A stretch of DNA of 33,137 bases, taken from assembly GCA_038330415.1 (NCBI GenBank), contig JBBQNZ010000028.1, forward strand, positions 1 to 33,137, in the 5' to 3' direction. The DNA comes from Fodinibacter sp038330415. Lineage in GTDB: Bacteria > Actinomycetota > Actinomycetes > Actinomycetales > Dermatophilaceae. Shown piece after piece: positions 1 to 8,592 of the stretch. Under the pieces are notes generated by a model. That model saw only the letters and a list, made by a program, of their open reading frames with translations. It made no database searches and was not told the DNA's origin. The stretch's first letter is position 1; each line of letters begins with the position of its first letter. The translations under genes and the position numbers were made by a program.

Positions 1-48
1 GAACCCCGAGGCGCAGTCGGACCCTCCGCCCACCGGCGCGACAGCCGT

Positions 49-318
49 CTACTCCCCATGCCCCACACCCCAACCGCAAGCCCCACCACCGGTCAACACC
101 CCCCACCCGCCCGAATCCGGGCCTACTCGCGGATCTGGGTCTGAGTCGGGTGGGAGCAACGCGGTCATCTGTTCGGCCATCACAGCCAAGATCCCGGGAC
201 GTGACTCGAACAGGTACTTGTCGAAGTACTCGCTCGCTACCTGTCCGGAACGCAGTGTGAACGAGCCCGACAATCGGCACGTCTGATCGATCAGCGAGGC
301 AAGCTCTTCACGGTGCAT
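49..318 (-). pseudogene. pyrE: 5' fragment of an orotate phosphoribosyltransferase gene (pyrE), truncated
   Basis: The first 60 or so codons, read leftward from an ATG at 318, resemble the N-terminus of actinobacterial orotate phosphoribosyltransferase (UMP synthesis): HREELASLIDQTCRLSG, then FTLRSG and EYFDKY, then a helix ending in ALLPPDSD. The family normally continues with a glycine-rich PRPP-site core (LAGLE.GGIP) and about 120 more residues. Here, after about position 139, the frame runs into glycine/tryptophan-rich low-complexity sequence and stops at 49. No other leftward frame in 1-140 resumes the family sequence. The PRPP-binding motif is therefore absent and the product cannot be active. 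A recombination or insertion junction, or an assembly join, near 139 would explain it. Family recognition is from memory of the motif pattern. Confidence 0.7.
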
Positions 319-527
319 CCAGCCAGCGTCCCACTCGGCTCAGCCGGGCACCTCAGGGGGACGAACGGGCGGTGCGTCGTCACGGTCATCGGACGACGCC
401 GACGCTGCACCGCGGCACCGGCTGACGTCGCCGGTCGCGCGGTGACGGGACCGACGTCCGCGGTGGTCCTGCTCGTCCATCCGACCATCGGCACGATCGG
501 CGGCCGTTCCACTTGGTTGTTCGTCGC

Positions 528-932
528 TCAGTGGCGGGGCGTTCTGAGCAGCTCGATGGTGCAGGTGGGGCCGGCGGCGTGGGCGAGTCGTCGGTCGCCG
601 GTGAGCAGCGTCGCGTCCAGGGCCTCCGCCAGCGCGACGTAGGCGGCGGCGTAGGTGGTCAGGTTGTCCCGAAGCTCCCAACATCGGGGCAGCAGCGCCA
701 GGTGTGCGGCGTGGTGAATCGGTAGCGCCGCCAGGTCGGTCAGGGCCAGCTCCACTCGGCGGTCGTCCAGCGTCCCCGCCCGGTTCTGACGACGCAGGAC
801 CGAGGCGACCTCCAGGTCGACCAGCTCTGGCGCGGCCAATGTCTCACCCCGAAGCCGGGTGCGAGCGGCATCCCCGTCCAGGCCGTCATCGGCCAACGCG
901 ACCGCAAGGACGCTGGCGTCAACGACGAGCAC
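528..932 (-). CDS. vapC: VapC-type PIN-domain toxin, possibly with a lost catalytic Asp
   Basis: A 134-residue PIN-domain protein, the RNase toxin of a VapBC toxin-antitoxin pair. It opens with the PIN signature VVDASVLAVAL (Asp5 binds metal), has Glu41 in DLEVASVL and Asp113 in LLTGD. The usual third acid, in the motif YDAxYVALAE, reads YAAAYVALAE here: codon GCC where GAC is expected, near residue 95. That would weaken or abolish RNase activity if the other acids do not compensate. I chose the GTG at 932 because it starts the protein just before the PIN strand and overlaps the antitoxin 3' end by 14 bases, as is usual in vapBC. The open frame extends upstream to 980, but that part lies inside vapB. 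Confidence 0.85.
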   Translation of the reverse strand: MLVVDASVLAVALADDGLDGDAARTRLRGETLAAPELVDLEVASVLRRQNRAGTLDDRRVELALTDLAALPIHHAAHLALLPRCWELRDNLTTYAAAYVALAEALDATLLTGDRRLAHAAGPTCTIELLRTPRH

Positions 933-1149
933 GATCCCCCTGCAGGGTCTTGACCGCATCCGCCAGCGGAACCGACCCACCCGATCGCCCGCTGGCCCGG
1001 TCCAGGACCTCCTCCACCGTGGGCTGACTGGCCTCGGCGATCAGCCGGGAGCGCAGGTACTCCTGCAGCGACTGGTGCGCGGCGGCAGCCCGCTGGCGCA
1101 ACACCGCGTGGGTGCTCTCCGGGACATCCTTGATCTGAACACTGGGCAT
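919..1149 (-). CDS. vapB: VapB/FitA-like ribbon-helix-helix antitoxin
   Basis: A 76-residue protein starting MPSVQIKDVPESTHAVLRQR, typical of FitA/VapB antitoxins: an N-terminal ribbon-helix-helix DNA-binding domain (residues 1-40, with LQEYLRSRL as the second helix) and a C-terminal tail (TVEEVLDRA onward) that wraps the toxin. It precedes vapC and overlaps it by 14 bases, so translation is probably coupled. The ATG at 1149 sits 6 bases after a CATAAT hexamer, with no Shine-Dalgarno sequence, which suggests a leaderless mRNA. Antitoxins of this type usually repress their own operon as a complex with VapC; the triple GGCGCC array over the promoter is the likely operator. Confidence 0.9.
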   Translation of the reverse strand: MPSVQIKDVPESTHAVLRQRAAAAHQSLQEYLRSRLIAEASQPTVEEVLDRASGRSGGSVPLADAVKTLQGDRARR

Positions 1150-1184
1150 GGCGCCATTATGGCGCCACAGGCGCCCCATCACAA
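1150..1184 (-). promoter_or_regulatory. vapBC promoter with three GGCGCC operator half-sites
   Basis: Reading leftward: TTGTGA (1179-1184), a 17-base spacer, CATAAT (1156-1161), then 6 bases and the vapB ATG. This is the best -35/-10 pair in the window. Three copies of the palindrome GGCGCC lie at 1150-1155, 1161-1166 and 1170-1175, over the -10 region, the spacer and the predicted start site. Two of them sit in a direct repeat ATGGCGCCA separated by TT (1148-1167). Autoregulation by VapB/VapBC binding is inferred from position and symmetry. Confidence 0.6.
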
Positions 1185-1268
1185 CCATCCGGCATCCGGC
1201 GGCAAACCGGTGGCCCCTGCCAGGTCGAGGGGTCGCGACCTGCCCGGCACCGACGGCCTCGGGGCGAT

Positions 1269-2081
1269 TCATGACCTCTCGACGGGGAGGCGCTCCTCGG
1301 CCACCGTGTTGCCGCCGTCGACGACGAGCACCTGGCCGTTGACGTAGGCGGCCCCCTTGCCGGCGAGGAATACCACCGCCGCGGCGACCTCCTGAGCCGT
1401 CCCCGACCGGCCGACGGGCGTCACCTGCCCCTCGCGCGCCTCGGCCACGGTCTGCGAGCCGGTGGAGACCCACCCCGGGGCCACCGCGTTGACGGTGAGC
1501 CCGTGCCGCGCCTCGTCGACGGCCAACGCCCGGGTGAGGCCCACCAGGCCGGCCTTCGCCGCGGCGTACGCGACCTCCGCGCGCATCGCCATGGCCGCGC
1601 CGGTGACCGAGGTGACCATGACGACCCGGCCGTGCCCGCTCGCCCGCAGCAGCGGCAGGGCGGCTCGGGTGGTGAGGTATGCCGTGTCGAGGTTGCGGGC
1701 CAAGGATGCCGACCAGCGCTCCGGTGGGGTGCCCAGCAGGTCGCCCTCGAGGTAGTCGCCGCCCGCGGCCGTCGACACCATGCCGGCGTTGTTGACGAGC
1801 ACGTCGAGCCCACCCCCGAGGTCGACCGCGGCCGCCACCACGGCGGCAGCACCCTCGCCGGTCGTGAGGTCGGCGACGACGCCGGAGGCGACGTGACCGG
1901 CATCCACCAGCTCGGCCACCCGCTCGTGCACCCGGCCCGTGGTCGCGGCGACCACGACGCGCGCGCCGCACTCGGCCAACAGCCGCGCGCACGCCATCCC
2001 GATGCCGGTCGGCGACCCCGCGCCCGTGACCAGCGCGGTGCGACCGGAGAGGTCGAACGCCGCCGGCAGGATGGGAGCCAC
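1269..2081 (-). CDS. Short-chain dehydrogenase/reductase (SDR)
   Basis: A 270-residue classical SDR, a cytosolic NAD(P)-dependent oxidoreductase. Visible: the Rossmann cofactor motif ALVTGAGSPTGIG near residue 15, NNAG near 95, the catalytic Ser in MVTSVTG, the catalytic YAAAK motif, and the C-terminal NAVAPGW and VNGQVLVVDGG segments. The three-residue insert in the glycine motif (GSPTGIG) is seen in some fatty-acyl and 3-oxoacyl reductases. The GTG at 2081 starts 2 bases after the gabT stop, so the two genes form an operon. That suggests action on a product of amino-group removal, such as a semialdehyde or hydroxy acid, but the substrate cannot be read from the sequence. Confidence 0.85.
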   Translation of the reverse strand: MAPILPAAFDLSGRTALVTGAGSPTGIGMACARLLAECGARVVVAATTGRVHERVAELVDAGHVASGVVADLTTGEGAAAVVAAAVDLGGGLDVLVNNAGMVSTAAGGDYLEGDLLGTPPERWSASLARNLDTAYLTTRAALPLLRASGHGRVVMVTSVTGAAMAMRAEVAYAAAKAGLVGLTRALAVDEARHGLTVNAVAPGWVSTGSQTVAEAREGQVTPVGRSGTAQEVAAAVVFLAGKGAAYVNGQVLVVDGGNTVAEERLPVERS

Positions 2082-2083
2082 CG

Positions 2084-3418
2084 TCAGGCGACGGCGGCGG
2101 CGAAGGACTCCTCGAGCACGTCCATGCCCTCGTGCAGCAGGTCGTCGGAGATCGTGAGCGGCGGGAGGAAGCGGAAGACGTTGCCGAGCGTGCCGCAGGT
2201 GAGGGTGACCAGGCCGCGGGAGTGGCACTCGGCATTGATCCGGGCGGTGAGCGCGGCCGCCGGCTCCTTGGTGTCGGGGTCGGTGACGAGCTCCATGGCG
2301 ATCATCGCGCCGCGGCCGCGCACCTCGCCGACCTCGTCGTACTTCTCGGCGATGATCGAGAGCCGGTCCTTGAGGATGGCCTCGACCTCGCGAGCCCGAC
2401 CGGCGAGGTTTTCCTCCTCCATCGTCTCGATGGCGGCGAGCCCCGCGGCGCAGGCGACCGGGTTGCCTCCGTAGGTGCCGCCGAGGCCGCCGGGGTGGAT
2501 CGAGTCGAGGATGTCGGCGCGCCCGGTGAGGCCCGCGAGGGGCATGCCGCCGGCGATGCCCTTGGCGGTCGTGATCAGGTCGGGGACGACTCCCTCGTCG
2601 TCGCAGGCGAACCAGTCGCCGCTGCGGCAGAAGCCGCTCTGCACCTCGTCGGCGATGAACAGGATGCCGTTGTCGCGGCACCACTGCGCGAGCGCGGGCA
2701 GGAAGCCCCGCGGCGGCACGATGAACCCGCCCTCGCCCTGGATCGGCTCGATGATGACCGCCGCGCAGTTCTCCTCGCCGATCTGGGCGTGGATCTGGTC
2801 GGTGATGTAGCCGAATGCCTCGTCGGCGCAGTGCTGCGGGCCGCCCGGCCACCGGTAGGGGTAGGCCATCGGCACCCGGTAGAGCTCGCTCGCGAACGGC
2901 CCGAACCGGTGCTTGTAGGGCATGTTCTTCGCCGTCATGGCGAGGGTGAGGTTGGTGCGCCCGTGGTAGGCGTGGTCGAACGCGACGATGCCGTCGCGCC
3001 CGGTGAAGTGGCGGGCCACCTTCACGGCGTTCTCGACCGCCTCGGCGCCCGAGTTGAACAGTGCGGTGCGCTTGTCGTGGTCGCCCGGGGTCAACTCGTT
3101 GAGCTTCTCCGCCACCTGGACGTACTTCTCGTACGGGTTGACCATGAAGCAGGTGTGCGTGAAGTGCTGGATCTGCTCGGTGACCGCGTCGATGACCCGC
3201 TGGTTGCCGTTGCCGACCGTGGTGACGGCGATGCCTGACCCGAAGTCGATCAGCTGGTTGCCGTCGGCATCGCGCAGGATGCCGCCCGCCCCGTCGGTCA
3301 CGTAGATCGGGAGCGCGGTGCTGACGCCGGCGGACACCGAGGCCACCTTGCGCGCCTGCAGGGCCTGAGACGCGGGGCCGGGGATGGAGGTCGCGAGAAT
3401 CCGCTTCTGCTCGATCAT
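2084..3418 (-). CDS. gabT: 4-aminobutyrate (or related omega-amino acid) aminotransferase
   Basis: A 444-residue class-III PLP aminotransferase of the GabT type, which moves the amino group of 4-aminobutyrate to 2-oxoglutarate to give succinate semialdehyde and glutamate. Visible: FNSGAEAVENAVKVAR (phosphate-binding turn), AYHGRTNLTLAMT, IIEPIQGEGGF, ADEVQSGFCRSGDWFA with the PLP-ring Asp, TTAKGIAGGMPLAG with the Schiff-base Lys, and GGTYGGNPVAC. Length matches the family. The ATG at 3418 follows TAGGAT by 6 bases and lacks a Shine-Dalgarno sequence, so the transcript is probably leaderless. Succinate semialdehyde dehydrogenase (gabD) is not adjacent; the SDR is the only partner visible. Ornithine or 5-aminovalerate as substrate cannot be excluded. 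Confidence 0.92.
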   Translation of the reverse strand: MIEQKRILATSIPGPASQALQARKVASVSAGVSTALPIYVTDGAGGILRDADGNQLIDFGSGIAVTTVGNGNQRVIDAVTEQIQHFTHTCFMVNPYEKYVQVAEKLNELTPGDHDKRTALFNSGAEAVENAVKVARHFTGRDGIVAFDHAYHGRTNLTLAMTAKNMPYKHRFGPFASELYRVPMAYPYRWPGGPQHCADEAFGYITDQIHAQIGEENCAAVIIEPIQGEGGFIVPPRGFLPALAQWCRDNGILFIADEVQSGFCRSGDWFACDDEGVVPDLITTAKGIAGGMPLAGLTGRADILDSIHPGGLGGTYGGNPVACAAGLAAIETMEEENLAGRAREVEAILKDRLSIIAEKYDEVGEVRGRGAMIAMELVTDPDTKEPAAALTARINAECHSRGLVTLTCGTLGNVFRFLPPLTISDDLLHEGMDVLEESFAAAVA

Positions 3419-3424
3419 GGGCCG

Positions 3425-3430
3425 ATCCTA
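3425..3430 (-). promoter_or_regulatory. Candidate -10 element of the gabT-SDR operon (leaderless)
   Basis: TAGGAT on the minus strand ends 6 bases before the gabT ATG at 3418. No clear -35 is seen. The spacing places transcription start at or within a base or two of the ATG. Confidence 0.5.
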
Positions 3431-3486
3431 ACCGTCGGTCAGAGCTGTCGATACTGCGGAATCCGTCGGATGCACGGCGCATCCCC

Positions 3487-3492
3487 TAGGAT
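3487..3492 (+). promoter_or_regulatory. Candidate -10 element of the hydrolase gene (leaderless)
   Basis: TAGGAT lies 7 bases before the GTG at 3500. It is the same hexamer as on the divergent gabT side, about 60 bases away, so the intergenic region appears to hold two similar promoters facing outward. Confidence 0.45.
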
Positions 3493-3499
3493 CCGGGCG

Positions 3500-4474
3500 G
3501 TGGAAGAAGCTCCGATCACGGAATCACGCAGCACGGCTGCCACCCGGTGGCAGTGGGTGGTGCGCGCCGTCGCGCTCCTTGCGCTCGTCACCGTCGCGTG
3601 GGTCTGCCTCACGGCGTGGGCGCCGGTGGTGCACGGCCACCCGGCCTACCCCGTGTTGCTGGCCCTCACGGTAATCGGCGCCCTTGCCTCCCTGTGGCGA
3701 GCCCGCCGCCCGCGGGCTCGCACCGGCGCCTGGCGACTGGTCGGTCGTGGCGTGCTGCTGGTGCTGGCCGTCGGCTGGGTCGCTGCCATGGCCTGGTTGC
3801 GCCCGTTCGCCGCGGTGCAGCCGGCACTGGCGGCGATGCGCTCGGACGCGTCGGTCGAGGTGACGGAGTCGGCCACCCGCATCGTGCTGACCCCTGTTTC
3901 CGGCACGGCGAGCGAGGTGGGGGTCTTCTTCCAGCCCGGCGCCCGGGTCGACGCCCGCGCCTACGCCGCCGTGCTCCGCCCGCTCGCCGAGGCGGGGCAC
4001 CCCGTGGTGATCGCGAAGCAGCCGCTCGGCATCGCCTTCCTCGCGCTCTCGGCGTTCGACGGGGCCCGGTCCGCGCAGCCCCGGGTGGAGCGCTGGGTGG
4101 TGGGCGGGCACTCCCTCGGCGGCACGGTCGCGGCGATCCAGGCCGACGCCGCGGATGCCGACCGGTCCGCTCCGGCGGTCGGCCTCCTGCTCTACGCGTC
4201 GTACCCGGCGGGAGACGTGCGTGGCTCGCTCACCACGGCCGTCGAGTCGGTCTCCGGCACCCAGGACGGCCTGGCCACCCCCGCGAAGATCGCGGCCTCC
4301 CGCGCCGACCTGCCCGCCGACGCGACCTTCACCGTCATCGAGGGTGCCTCGCACGCGCAGTTCGGGGCCTACGGCGCCCAGCCCGGCGACGGCATCCCGA
4401 CCATCTCCGACGAGCAGGCCCGCACCCTCATCACGCAGGCGAGCCTGCGCTTCGTCGACTCCCTCGACCGCTGA
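3500..4474 (+). CDS. Membrane-anchored alpha/beta hydrolase
   Basis: A 324-residue protein with three hydrophobic N-terminal segments (roughly residues 15-35, 45-60 and 75-95), followed by an alpha/beta hydrolase domain probably outside the membrane. The nucleophile elbow is GGHSLGG (Ser205), and the C-terminal GASHAQFGAYG supplies the likely catalytic His. This resembles the Abhydrolase_5 group, in which the sequence around the His is G.(N/S)HAQFG.YG. Substrate unknown. I chose the GTG at 3500, 7 bases after TAGGAT, over the in-frame ATG at 3470, which lies upstream of that hexamer and lacks a ribosome site. It is divergent from gabT, with no clear functional link. Confidence 0.82.
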   Translation: MEEAPITESRSTAATRWQWVVRAVALLALVTVAWVCLTAWAPVVHGHPAYPVLLALTVIGALASLWRARRPRARTGAWRLVGRGVLLVLAVGWVAAMAWLRPFAAVQPALAAMRSDASVEVTESATRIVLTPVSGTASEVGVFFQPGARVDARAYAAVLRPLAEAGHPVVIAKQPLGIAFLALSAFDGARSAQPRVERWVVGGHSLGGTVAAIQADAADADRSAPAVGLLLYASYPAGDVRGSLTTAVESVSGTQDGLATPAKIAASRADLPADATFTVIEGASHAQFGAYGAQPGDGIPTISDEQARTLITQASLRFVDSLDR

Positions 4475-4556
4475 CCACGACTCAGCGGGTCGGTGCCGTG
4501 CGCCGGCGCTGAGCGGCAAACTCCAGAAAAGCGGGGGGTAAACGGTGTGGCGCCGG

Positions 4557-4589
4557 TAGCCTGTGCGGTGGAGCCTGAGGCCACTGAGG
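4557..4589 (+). promoter_or_regulatory. Candidate promoter and CTGAGG direct repeat before the response regulator
   Basis: TAGCCT (4557-4562) could be a -10 element; no good -35 is visible. Two copies of CTGAGG follow at 4575-4580 and 4584-4589. The same hexamer and a one-mismatch copy lie upstream of the kinase promoter (6648-6664), so this may be an autoregulatory binding site. Weak evidence. Confidence 0.3.
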
Positions 4590-4601
4590 ACAGGGGGGCT
4601 C

Positions 4602-5268
<667 letters not shown>

Positions 5269-5291
<23 letters not shown>

Positions 5292-6615
5292 CCTCGAAGC
5301 GGCACCAGCCGTCGGGGCTCTCGTCGGCCTCCACCGTGCCGCCGTGCGCGGCGACGACCTCGGCGACGATCGCCAGGCCCAGCCCGGCGCCGCCGGTCTC
5401 GCGGGTGCGCGAGTCGTCCAGCCGCACGAACCGGGAGAAGATCCGGGTGCGGTCCTCGACCGGCACCAGCGGCCCGTCGTTGTCGACCTCGAGCAGGGCC
5501 TGGTCGCCCACCCGTGAAAGCCGCACCCGCACGGAGTCGTGGCGGTGCCGCTCGGCGTTCTCGAGCAGGTTGCGCACCACGCGGCCCAGCCGGGCGGCAT
5601 CCCCCCTGACCCGCGCGGGCTCGAGGTGCACCGCGACCGGCAGCCCGCGCGCCCGCACCACCGCGGCCACCACGTCGTCGAGGTCGACCTCGGCGTCGAC
5701 GAGGGTCAGCGCCTGCTCGTCGGCCGATGCCAGGGTGAGCAGGTCGTCGACGAGCAGCGAGAGGCGGTCGACCTCTGCCGAGGCCCGCTCGGCCGCCAGC
5801 CGTCGCTCCTCGAGGGGGCGGTCCCCGCCGAGGCGGTCGAGCAGCACGCGGATCGTCGCGAGCGGGCTGCGCAGCTCGTGCCCGGCATCGGAGACGAAGG
5901 CGCGCCGCGAGACGTCGGACCGGCGCAGCCGTTCGAGCACCTGGTTGAGGGTCTCGGCCAGCTTGGCCAGCTCGTCGCGGCCCGGCGGTACCTCCAGCAC
6001 CGGCGCCGGCCGGGAGCCGGCGACGCTCTCGACCTGGTCGCGCATCCGCTCGACCGGCCGCAGCGCCTGGCCGATGGCGAAGGTGGTCACGGCGCCGAGG
6101 AGCGCGACCAGGCCGATGGCGCCGATGAGCGCGAACTCGGTCGACCGCTTGAGAGCGGCGGCCCCGGCCCGGGTCCCCACCGCGACGAGCACGGTGTAGC
6201 GGCGCCCGTCGGGGCGGACGGCGCCGGCGGCGGCGACGGCGAACCCCTGCTCCTCGAGCCCCGGCAACGACTCGACGGTCACGAACTGCAGCTCGCCGGG
6301 TGCGACCTGTCGGTCGACCACGGGGGTGGTCACCGAGTCGTCGCTCGTCATCACCACGGTGCCGGTGGCGTCGACCACCTGCGTGAGCCGGATCCCGGCG
6401 TCGGTCCCGCGGTCCACCACCAGGTTGCCGCCGGTTCCGGAGGCGAGCTCGCCGCGCAGCTCGACGGCCTCGGCGGTGGCGATGTCGCGGGCCGACGCCT
6501 CGAGCACGCGACCGATCGAGACGTAGATGATGCCGGCCGTTGCGGCACTGACGAGGACGACGATGGGCATCGTCAGCGCGAGGATGCGGCTGCGCAGGCC
6601 GAGCCGCGGGTACAT
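5269..6615 (-). CDS. Sensor histidine kinase
   Basis: A 448-residue membrane histidine kinase. TM1 (about 12-34) and TM2 (about 160-182) flank an extracytoplasmic sensor region of roughly 125 residues. Then come a HAMP linker (ALRPVERMRDQVESV), the H-box DAGHELRSPLATIR with phospho-accepting His246, the N-box NLLENAERHRH, a DNDGP G1-like box, FSRFVRLDDSR and the G2 box GGAGLGLAI. It is the probable partner of the convergent regulator. The ATG at 6615 follows TAGACT by 6 bases, so it probably has its own leaderless promoter instead of depending on the yihY gene 76 bases upstream. The stimulus is unknown. Confidence 0.92.
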
Positions 6616-6621
6616 GGCTGG

Positions 6622-6664
6622 AGTCTAGGTTCGGCGCCGCCCCGGACCCTGAGAGAACCTCAGG
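6622..6664 (-). promoter_or_regulatory. Kinase promoter with upstream inverted repeat
   Basis: On the minus strand, TAGACT (6622-6627) is followed by 6 bases and the kinase ATG. About 30 bases upstream is CCTGAG-N5-CTCAGG (6648-6664), an inverted repeat that can also be read as imperfect direct repeats CTGAGG/CTCAGG 10 bases apart. The position suits an activator site next to the -35 region; it could also be a weak terminator for the yihY gene. Confidence 0.45.
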
Positions 6665-6691
6665 TGCGTGGGTGCTGCCCCGCTGAGCCGC

Positions 6692-7591
6692 TCAGGGGTC
6701 CTGCGCGGAGGGGGCGCCCGCGGCGGTGGTGCCCACCCCGGCCCCGCCCCGGTTCGGCGCCCGGTCGGGCCGCCGCTGCGACTCGGTCCAGGGGTAGCGC
6801 AGCCGGGTCGCCCACGACTCGGGCGCGCGGTCGAACTCCGCAGCAACCACGGTGGACGCCACGATGATGAAGGAGATGCACAGCAGCCATCCGACCAGCG
6901 CCACGGTGACCCCGAACAACCCGTACCGGTCGCTGTAGGACGACATCAGGCGGGGCATGTAGACGGTGGTGGCGTAGCCCCACAGGGTGCTGAGGCCCCC
7001 GGCGAGGAGGCCGGCCGGCAACAGCCGCGGCCACGCCACCCGACGGTTGAGCAGGAGCCAGGGGATCGAGGTCCACACCACGACGCTCGAGAACAGCGAG
7101 CCGGTCAGCCCCGCGGCCCAGTCGAAGGGGATCTCGCGCAGCAGCGAGCGCATGAACGACAGCAGGGCGAGCTCGAGCATCAGCGCACCGAGCGCGACGG
7201 CCGCGTAGAGCGAGGCCCGCACGCCGGGCGCCCGCGGGAGCCCCCACGCCTCGAGGTACATCCGCTGGATGCGCCGGGACAGGCTGATGCCGGACATCAG
7301 CAACAGGATCAGGCTGAGCAGGCCGATGGTCGCCTCCCCCGAGGGGGCGAACACGGTCTGCACGGCGTTCGCGGAGTCGCCGGTGAGCGCGAACTTGCGC
7401 ACGATGGCGTCGGCGATCGAGCCGTGGTTCTCCGAGGGGAGCAGCGCCGAGGTCAGGATGACGAGCGGGATGAGCGCCGTGAACGCCTGCGACGCGATCA
7501 CCATGGCCCGGTCGAAGCCCTGGATCTCGAAGAAGCAGCGCAGGCACCGGCGGGGGAACCACTCCTCGTCGAGCACGTCGGGCAGCCGCAT
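6692..7591 (-). CDS. YihY/BrkB-family inner membrane protein
   Basis: A 299-residue integral membrane protein of the YihY/virulence factor BrkB family (UPF0761). Visible: the N-terminal amphipathic stretch, FTALIPLVILTSALLP as the first membrane segment, then IGLLSLILLLMSGISLSRRIQRMY, four further hydrophobic segments, and the conserved YMPRLMSSYSDRYGLFGVTVALVGWLL region. The C-terminal 45 residues are polar and proline/arginine-rich. Older reports of RNase BN activity for this family are not supported. A transport role is often guessed and I cannot refine it. The ATG at 7591 gives the normal family start. Confidence 0.88.
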   Translation of the reverse strand: MRLPDVLDEEWFPRRCLRCFFEIQGFDRAMVIASQAFTALIPLVILTSALLPSENHGSIADAIVRKFALTGDSANAVQTVFAPSGEATIGLLSLILLLMSGISLSRRIQRMYLEAWGLPRAPGVRASLYAAVALGALMLELALLSFMRSLLREIPFDWAAGLTGSLFSSVVVWTSIPWLLLNRRVAWPRLLPAGLLAGGLSTLWGYATTVYMPRLMSSYSDRYGLFGVTVALVGWLLCISFIIVASTVVAAEFDRAPESWATRLRYPWTESQRRPDRAPNRGGAGVGTTAAGAPSAQDP

Positions 7592-7797
7592 CCGCTCTCC
7601 TAGTCGTCGTCGCGACCAGTGTGCTGACCCGCTCGCGGGGGCGCCTCATCTCGCGCGGGTGAGGCCGCCACCCGGGGCCCGTGAGGCGGCCGCGCGGGCT
7701 GCGGGGGTGTGGCAGGAGTCACCCCGGCGGGGTGAGGCGCGCTCGCGCCACGCGGCATACCAATGGGATCACCCGAACCGAGAGGGGGGTCAGCTCA

Positions 7798-8235
7798 ATG
7801 ACCACCACCGATGCGATGGGGCCGATCGACTTCCTGCTGATCGAGTTCCCCAACGAGAAGACCGACGGCGCCGCCGCCGACGCACTCGCCGACCTCATCG
7901 ACGCAGGCACGATCCGCCTGCTCGACCTGGTCCTCGCCCGCAAGGAGGAGGACGGCACGGTCGAGGTCATCGAGATCGACGGCCTGGGCGACGTCAACGC
8001 CTTCGTGCAGTTCGCCGGGGCGCGATCGGGCCTGATCGGCCACGACGACGTGCAGCAGGCCGGCAACGCGATGGCCCCGGGCACGACCGCGGCACTGATC
8101 GTGTTCGAGAACGCCTGGGCCGCACCGTTCGTCGCCGCGGCCCGCAAGAACGGCGGCGAGGTCATCGCCAGCATGCGCATCCCTGCGTCGGACGTCATGG
8201 ACGCCCTCGACGCGCTCGAGTCCGAAGAAGAGTGA
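7798..8235 (+). CDS. DUF6325/DUF1269-like protein
   Basis: A 145-residue acidic soluble protein starting MTTTDAMGPIDFLLIEFPNEK. It matches my recollection of the actinobacterial DUF6325 family: IDFLLIEFP, then DLIDAGTIRLLDLVLARKEEDGTV, then a C-terminal LIVFENAWAAPFVAAARKNGGEV. The ATG follows GAGAGGGGGG with suitable spacing. The SHOCT gene starts 9 bases after its stop, and this pairing is common in actinobacteria as I recall. Function unknown; the SHOCT partner suggests an assembly or membrane-associated role. Confidence 0.8.
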   Translation: MTTTDAMGPIDFLLIEFPNEKTDGAAADALADLIDAGTIRLLDLVLARKEEDGTVEVIEIDGLGDVNAFVQFAGARSGLIGHDDVQQAGNAMAPGTTAALIVFENAWAAPFVAAARKNGGEVIASMRIPASDVMDALDALESEEE

Positions 8236-8244
8236 GGTAACCCG

Positions 8245-8592
8245 ATGCCAGGACTACTCCGAGGTGTGGCCCGTACCGCCGTCGTCGCCGGCACGGCGAC
8301 CGCCGTGAGCGGCCGCGTGCAGCGCCGCCAGGCCGACAAGTACGCCGACCGCGACGCACACGCCGCGGCCGAGCGCTCCCAGGCGTACGAGCAGGAGATG
8401 GGGCAGCAGCCGCAGTACGCCGCACCCCCGCAGCAGCAGTACGCGCCTGCGCCGCAGTACGCCCCGGAGCCGCCGGCCGCGGTGTCCCAGGCCGACATGA
8501 TCAGCCAGCTCAAGCAGCTCGGTGAGCTGCGCGACGCCGGCGTGCTCACCGAGGCAGAGTTCGCGGGGCAGAAGGCCAAGCTCCTTGGCTGA
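8245..8592 (+). CDS. SHOCT-domain protein
   Basis: A 115-residue protein with an N-terminal hydrophobic/basic stretch (LLRGVARTAVVAGTATAVSG), a Gln/Pro/Tyr-rich low-complexity linker (about residues 50-78, repeats of PQYA and QQQYAP) and a C-terminal SHOCT motif (SQLKQLGELRDAGVLTEAEF, ending in KAKLLG). SHOCT is a short C-terminal oligomerisation module found on many unrelated proteins. It is probably cotranscribed with the DUF6325 gene upstream and the AI-2E transporter gene, whose start overlaps its end. Specific role unknown. Confidence 0.85.
   Translation: MPGLLRGVARTAVVAGTATAVSGRVQRRQADKYADRDAHAAAERSQAYEQEMGQQPQYAAPPQQQYAPAPQYAPEPPAAVSQADMISQLKQLGELRDAGVLTEAEFAGQKAKLLG

Noticed and set aside
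319..527. Short open frames between the pyrE fragment and vapC
   Set aside because: No ribosome site, no recognisable motif and Arg-rich composition typical of noncoding GC-rich DNA.
2722..2727. Other TGAACC hexamers (2722, 12207, 20103, 28580, 29245, 32068) as ECF promoters
   Set aside because: None has CGT at the 16-base spacing and most lie inside genes.
2082..3482. Upstream extension of the SDR frame through the gabT gene
   Set aside because: The extension is an Arg-rich out-of-frame reading of gabT; the SDR fold begins at the GTG at 2081.
7736..7749. GGCGCG-CT-CGCGCC palindrome before the DUF6325 gene
   Set aside because: A two-base loop in very GC-rich DNA is weak evidence for a regulatory site, and no promoter boxes are placed around it.
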